The notes under the pieces: generated by a model
Told to the model about the DNA's origin: nothing
The model's database searches: none
Seen by the model: the letters and a program-made list of their open reading frames with translations, nothing else
Source: Cyanocohniella sp. LLY
GTDB taxonomy: Bacteria > Cyanobacteriota > Cyanobacteriia > Cyanobacteriales > Nostocaceae
Length of the DNA: 50,369 bases
Direction of reading: 5' to 3'
NCBI GenBank assembly: GCA_022241785.1
Contig: JAKOMP010000041.1
Span: forward strand, 1 to 50,369
Made by a program: the position numbers and the translations under genes
In this document: positions 46,585 through 50,369 of the stretch, piece by piece
How positions within the stretch are numbered: position 1 is the stretch's first letter
Layout of the letters: every line of letters begins with the position of its first letter

Positions 46585-46649
46585 GTTTGTAGTGAGCGAT
46601 TTATCGCTCTATTGCCAGGTTTTAAAGGGCTAAAGCCCTTACTACAAAC
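46585..46649. repeat. 65-bp palindromic repeat, copy 2
   Basis: GTTTGTAGTGAGCGATTTAT at the left and GCCCTTACTACAAAC at the right are inverted ends; the centre AGGTTTTAAAGGGCTAAAGC is also shared with copy 1 (in reverse complement). It lies in the 328-bp gap at 46390-46717, where no gene was found. Confidence 0.75.
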
Positions 46650-46717
46650 TCTTATTTTATTAAGTTGCTGTATTAGATGAAGATGGTGCGGCGCTTGGCG
46701 ACAACACACTCTACTGG

Positions 46718-47806
46718 CTATTTCATCATCGGCTGTTTTTCCAAAGAAACTGGCACATCTCCAGAAGTTACATCAGGTATTACAACATCACCTGTAATAG
46801 ATGCTTTCTCAGCAGAAGTAGCTGTTTGAGCAGCTTGACGCTGTTGTTCTATCACTTGGGCTATTTGCTGCATCAATTGGTCGATTTTCTGGGCTTCTTC
46901 TTGGTTTTCTTGTTCCTGGTATATTTGGTGGGCGCGTTTCAATACTGCATTGGCTCTTGGTAGATCACCCTGATTGTATAAAGTCACTCCCAAGTTATAG
47001 TAAGTTGCAGCATCCTGGGGATTTTTGCGAATAGCTTGCCGATAAACAGCGATCGCTTCGGTATTTTGACCTTGAATTGCCCTCAGACTGCCCATATTGT
47101 TGTAGGCTTTGGCATTTTGAGGATTTAGTTGCACGGCTTGCCGATAGGCGGCGATGGCAGGTTCGATTTCACCTTGTGATTGCAGGGCGATCGCTAAGTT
47201 AAAATGGGCATCGGCATTGTTTTGATCTAAATTAATTGCCTGCTCGTAGGCGGCGATCGCTTCTTGGGATTGTCCTAAGTCATGTAATGCTAAACCTAAG
47301 TTATACTGGGCTGCTGACCTTGTAGGGTCGATCACCAAAGCTTGCCGATAAGCTGTAATTGCCGCTTCCTTTTGTCCTTGTCGGTGCAATGCTAACCCCA
47401 GGTTGTAATAAGTTTCACCCAAATTGGGGTTAATTCGTAAGGCTTCCCCATATTCTTGCACTGCTAGATCTAGGCGATTTTGCATCAACAGAATATTGCC
47501 GAGATAATTCCTAGCCATGCCAATAGTCGGGTCACGCTGCAAGGCGCGGCGAAAGGCAGATTCTGCACCCTGTAAGTCATTCCGGTTATAACGTGTAACT
47601 CCTTGCTGGTAAAAGCTAGCTGCTTCCAAATCCTGAGATACTGGAGTTTGTGCCAACAGTTTGCTTGCTGGTAAATTGATCATTGTCGGTGCAGCCAACA
47701 CCAAAAACGTAGAAGCAGCACAGAGAAGTCCTAAATGTGGCTGCCGCCCATTGAACATCGGATAAAACCAGCATAACCACTGGCGAATTTGATGCTGTTT
47801 ATACAT
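46718..47806 (-). CDS. TPR-repeat protein, exported or membrane-anchored
   Basis: A 362-residue protein. The N-terminus has one hydrophobic segment (about 25-45, LGLLCAASTFLVLAAPTM) with basic residues before it, so it is exported or anchored. Eight or nine tetratricopeptide repeats follow (about 60-310), each with the W/Y-x-x-L-G-x-x-x-x-x-x-x-x-A pattern, such as GETYYNLGLALHRQGQKEAA and AKAYNNMGSLRAIQGQNTEA. A Gln-rich coiled segment (QEEAQKIDQLMQQIAQVIEQ) and a Ser/Val tail end it. It is likely a scaffold for protein complexes. I use ATG 47806 rather than TTG 47815. It lies downstream of queA with 87 bp between and may be co-transcribed with it. Confidence 0.87.
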   Translation of the reverse strand: MYKQHQIRQWLCWFYPMFNGRQPHLGLLCAASTFLVLAAPTMINLPASKLLAQTPVSQDLEAASFYQQGVTRYNRNDLQGAESAFRRALQRDPTIGMARNYLGNILLMQNRLDLAVQEYGEALRINPNLGETYYNLGLALHRQGQKEAAITAYRQALVIDPTRSAAQYNLGLALHDLGQSQEAIAAYEQAINLDQNNADAHFNLAIALQSQGEIEPAIAAYRQAVQLNPQNAKAYNNMGSLRAIQGQNTEAIAVYRQAIRKNPQDAATYYNLGVTLYNQGDLPRANAVLKRAHQIYQEQENQEEAQKIDQLMQQIAQVIEQQRQAAQTATSAEKASITGDVVIPDVTSGDVPVSLEKQPMMK

Positions 47807-47893
47807 AACTGGCAACTCTGTACTTTTATAGATCCTTATAAGTCAGAGTACCCACCAAGAAACAGAAAATTAAAAGTTAAAACTGAAAAATTT

Positions 47894-49075
47894 CTAACTC
47901 TTGATAGCTCTAGCTTCTGGCAAAATTAGCATGGCATCACCAAAAGAATAAAAGCGATATCGAGAGGTGATGGCTTCGTTGTATAGATTTAACAATCGCT
48001 GTCTACCAATCAAGGCGCTGACCAGCATCAGCAAACTAGAACGCGGTAGGTGAAAATTAGTAATTAAACCTTCTACTACCCGCCATTGGTAACCAGGATA
48101 AATAAATAAATTGGTTTTGCCACAAAATGGTTGTAAATCCCCAGATGTAGCGGCCCCTTCCAAAGCCCGGACTGCTGTTGTCCCCACAGCAATAATTCGA
48201 CCACCAGCAGCTTTGGTGGCGCGGATTTGTTCTACTGTTTCCGAAGGAACTTCAATCCATTCTTCATGCATTTGATGACTAGTCACGTCTTCTACTTCCA
48301 CCGGGCGAAAGGTACCCACGCCTACGTGTAGTGTAATGTAAGCTTGATTGATGCCGCGATCGCGCAACTTTTCTAATAGTTCTGGCGTAAAGTGTAATCC
48401 AGCCGTAGGTGCGGCGATCGCTCCTGGTTGTTGAGCATAAACTGTTTGATATTGTTCATCAGCAGCCGTCGATGCCGTGATATAAGGTGGTAGGGGTATT
48501 TCACCGAATTCATCTAACACCGATACCAAAGATTTTCCTGCCGGCACATCAAATTGTAATAAACGCCCTCCGGTTGCTTTGTCTGTTTCTAGGACTGTGG
48601 CAGTTAGTTGAGTCGGGAGTGGGTAAGAATTTTCTGCATTCCTCATCCCCATTCCTCTCGGTTCAAAAATAATCTCTGTTCCTGGTTTGAAGCGTTTTCC
48701 TGGCTTGACTAAGGCTAACCAACAGTTATGTTGTCGTTCTTCCACAAGCAACACCTCTATTTCTGCACCTGTAGATTTACGGCCATAAAGACGTGCTGGG
48801 ATAACCTTAGTATTATTTATTACTAATAAATCACCAGTACGCAATAGTTCTGGTAAATCCCGAAAAATATGATGTAGGGGTGCTGTTTCTTGACCTGTAG
48901 TAGGAGAATTCACTACCAATAACTGCGAGCTATCTCTAGGAAATACAGGGTTTTGGGCAATAAGTTCACTAGGTAATGTGTAATCATACCCAGCCAATGA
49001 ACAGTCTAAATTTGCATTTTTTTCCTCTTGGGGAGAAAGTGACTGAAAATTAGCGTGTGCCATTTGTTGCTTCAT
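47894..49075 (-). CDS. queA: S-adenosylmethionine:tRNA ribosyltransferase-isomerase QueA
   Basis: Transfers the ribosyl moiety of AdoMet to 7-aminomethyl-7-deazaguanine in tRNA, giving epoxyqueuosine. Family features are [93 protein letters not shown] and [19 protein letters not shown]. At 393 residues it is longer than usual (about 340-360) for two reasons: about 25 extra N-terminal residues before [12 protein letters not shown], and an insert [17 protein letters not shown] (about 138-154). That insert is encoded by repeat-like sequence with ACCCACTCCCGACTC on the sense strand. The start may be one of two ATGs (49075 or 49063). Confidence 0.95.
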   Translation of the reverse strand: MKQQMAHANFQSLSPQEEKNANLDCSLAGYDYTLPSELIAQNPVFPRDSSQLLVVNSPTTGQETAPLHHIFRDLPELLRTGDLLVINNTKVIPARLYGRKSTGAEIEVLLVEERQHNCWLALVKPGKRFKPGTEIIFEPRGMGMRNAENSYPLPTQLTATVLETDKATGGRLLQFDVPAGKSLVSVLDEFGEIPLPPYITASTAADEQYQTVYAQQPGAIAAPTAGLHFTPELLEKLRDRGINQAYITLHVGVGTFRPVEVEDVTSHQMHEEWIEVPSETVEQIRATKAAGGRIIAVGTTAVRALEGAATSGDLQPFCGKTNLFIYPGYQWRVVEGLITNFHLPRSSLLMLVSALIGRQRLLNLYNEAITSRYRFYSFGDAMLILPEARAIKS

Positions 49076-49263
49076 GTAATTTGAATGAGAGTTAACAATT
49101 TAGTTTGATATTTATCAGAAAAATGCTCAATTGCAATACTCAAATTCCTTTTTTAACTATTAGGTATGGAGACTATATTAAGTAACACGGAAATATCACT
49201 AATAAAATTGGGTAATTTTCCCCATACGAAAACGGGGGCTTTTACCCTACCGGGAATAGCGAT

Positions 49264-49289
49264 CTATCTACGAAGATAGAGGAGTAGGA
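49264..49289 (+). promoter_or_regulatory. Hairpin and strong Shine-Dalgarno before the gene at 49290
   Basis: CTATCT-ACGA-AGATAG (49264-49279) is a perfect 6-bp stem whose 3' end touches GAGGAG, which ends six bases before the TTG start. The pairing could partly mask ribosome binding. The strong Shine-Dalgarno decides for the TTG start over the ATG at 49314. Confidence 0.45.
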
Positions 49290-49703
49290 TTGGCTTTGAT
49301 CCAAAGCAGCAACATGGAATACTTGTATTACCTGGCAAATGCCAGTCTAACTCTGAGGGTCGTTCAACATCTGCACGCCAGACCTCAGATGCCCGTCTCC
49401 TTCGTTACCGTGATTCATCAAATTGATGGTTGGGTGGTGAGAATCAAATTCAAAAGTCCAGTTTCGTCTCAAGAAGATGGCGATTTTCGAGCTTTTCTCA
49501 ATGAATTAGGAATCAGCTACGAACCACCGATGCGCGTGCAAATGGCACTTTGGAGTTTGGAAGCGGGACAAAGCCCTGTGGACGTAATGCGTCGCTATCA
49601 GGTAGCGATAGTTTCTCATGGTAGCCCAGAAAGAGAAGAAATTGAAGCGTTTCGCCAACAATTCGTCCGGGGGCTGGGTTATTGTCCAGAAACACTGGCT
49701 TGA
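49290..49703 (+). CDS. Conserved cyanobacterial protein, unknown function
   Basis: A 137-residue soluble protein: ALIQSSNMEYLYYLANASLT, then LHARPQMPVSFVTVIHQIDG and WVVRIKFKSPVSSQEDGDFR. The C-terminal part LEAGQSPVDVMRRYQVAIVS ends with a GSPEREEIEAFRQQF helix. The alpha/beta pattern looks well ordered, and I believe homologues occur in other filamentous cyanobacteria, but I know no function or family name. TTG 49290 is chosen because GAGGAG lies at the right distance; ATG 49314 is the alternative. A stem-loop sits just before the ribosome-binding site. Confidence 0.72.
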   Translation: MALIQSSNMEYLYYLANASLTLRVVQHLHARPQMPVSFVTVIHQIDGWVVRIKFKSPVSSQEDGDFRAFLNELGISYEPPMRVQMALWSLEAGQSPVDVMRRYQVAIVSHGSPEREEIEAFRQQFVRGLGYCPETLA

Positions 49704-50093
49704 GATGGCTCAGTGTTAGTGCTACCACTAAAGAATTGGCAATTGGTAATTGGTCAACAGAGATATTTTTCTATGACTAATTACCAGCCGATTTGGGGTT
49801 TTCGGTTTTCACAAACAAATCTAATTCACTGTTCGCGTCAGGTGCTGTAAATATTCGGTGATATAGGATTCATCTTTGATTTTTATTGGCGCAGCCTGCG
49901 CTACTCACCATTTCCTGTGTCCTATTCCCTATTCCCTGTATCTCCGCCACACAGGCTATTTGGTCGTTGCGTTGCCCAAATATGGGAATAATGGAAATTC
50001 AAAGGTAATAGGCAATAGGTACCAGGGAAATCCCCGTTATGCCTGCTTTTCTCATCACCAAGGCTAGGTGCAATATCTAAGGTAAGATTTTTA
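49704..50093. other. Intergenic region next to an IS element
   Basis: About 390 bases with short repeats (GGCAATTGGTAATTGG; CCTATTCCCTATTCCCTG at about 49920) and no credible gene. Confidence 0.45.
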
Positions 50094-50369
50094 GGTTCTT
50101 CGGTTACTTTTATGGAGAATTAATAGTAAAATGCCAGTTTAATAAACTGCGTAATCGAAAATTACTAAAGTTACGAAAGCCATATCCAAGCCTTTTAATT
50201 AACTTAAGTTTATTATTAATTCCTTCTACAGTACCACTCGTAGTTCTGCCGTCAAAATAGCCGACTATTTCGCCGAACCATCTAACGATGGTACCGATAC
50301 TCTTCGGAAAATATGAAAGAGCATCATACATCCAATCTAGTAGTTTTAGGATACTATCACCCCAAGATT
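50094..50369 (-). mobile_element. ISL3-family insertion sequence, one end
   Basis: GGTTCTTCGGTTACTTTTAT at 50094-50113 looks like an ISL3-type terminal inverted repeat (usual start GG-T/C-TCTTCG). The transposase gene begins just inside it and runs out of the window. The eight bases outside the end (GATTTTTA, 50086-50093) would be the target duplication if the element is complete. Confidence 0.65.
50110..50369 (-). CDS. ISL3-family transposase, C-terminal part
   Basis: About 86 codons are visible, open to the window edge: WGDSILKLLDWMYDALSYF, then FDGRTTSGTVEGINNKLKLI, KRLGYGFRNFSNFRLRSLL and the end NWHFTINSP. The block R-T-T-S-x-x-V-E-G-x-N-N-K-x-K is the hallmark of the DDE domain end of ISL3 transposases, with the Glu as the last catalytic acid. 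The visible part has no stop or frameshift, so the element may be active. The N-terminal zinc-finger and helix-turn-helix part lies outside the window. Confidence 0.85.
   Translation of the reverse strand, partial: SWGDSILKLLDWMYDALSYFPKSIGTIVRWFGEIVGYFDGRTTSGTVEGINNKLKLIKRLGYGFRNFSNFRLRSLLNWHFTINSP

Overview
This window is chromosomal DNA from a filamentous, heterocyst-forming type cyanobacterium (Nostoc/Anabaena/Calothrix-like). The evidence is the set of oxygenic photosynthesis genes (psaC, petA, petC, petN), the frequent HIP1 octamer GCGATCGC (for example at 6712 and 7828), bilin-photoreceptor kinases, cyanobacteria-specific unknown families, and the C-rich short repeats between and inside genes. 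From memory, the order psaC then glmS is also the order in Nostoc sp. PCC 7120; no database was consulted.

Layout. 1-4164 (minus strand) is the end of a surface-polysaccharide cluster: a WecG/TagA-type glycosyltransferase, a Wzx-like flippase, a polysaccharide pyruvyl transferase and the start of another gene. A long AT-rich spacer follows, then a 47-residue basic protein with its own terminator and a tRNA-Leu(CAA). 5740-8103 holds psaC and glmS. 8139-9480 is a decayed accessory patch with a nonsense-mutated Uma2 gene, a fragment of type I restriction hsdR, and five copies of a TTGTACAA-centred motif. 9482-14341 (minus) carries a membrane protein, an aminotransferase, a cytochrome P450 and a small membrane protein. 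Two very short genes follow on the plus strand: petN (28 aa) and a 53-aa membrane protein.

14892-18020 encodes a four-GAF sensor kinase. Its first GAF has the two cysteines of a DXCF cyanobacteriochrome, spaced 28 residues apart. Next come an N-acylglucosamine 2-epimerase, a PhoD-like phosphatase, two unknown cyanobacterial families, and the petC-petA operon with a clean terminator. 29301-35231 is a light-signalling locus: a phytochrome kinase whose bilin site reads Cys-Cys instead of Cys-His, an Rcp1-like response regulator, and a receiver-GAF-kinase hybrid. A second Uma2 gene and two abutting inverted-repeat elements sit inside this locus. truB follows.

36413-38254 is a small accessory island: a MobD/ParA-like ATPase facing a GUN4-domain gene broken by an in-frame TGA and translationally coupled to a 105-aa unknown protein. 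38301-50369 holds rnc, a Gfo/Idh/MocA oxidoreductase, a cache-HAMP sensor kinase, a RibD-C reductase, a FemAB-like protein, several TPR or unknown proteins bracketed by two copies of a 65-bp palindromic repeat, queA, one conserved unknown gene, and the end of an ISL3-family insertion sequence.

A pattern running through the window is that the intergenic C-rich repeat family has entered reading frames. Conserved enzymes (GlmS, QueA, a Gfo/Idh oxidoreductase, a hybrid kinase, a DUF3370 protein) carry short repeat-encoded peptides. The best candidates for undescribed biology are the GUN4/105-aa/ATPase island, the Cys-Cys phytochrome locus, the 47-aa basic protein, and the small membrane protein behind petN.
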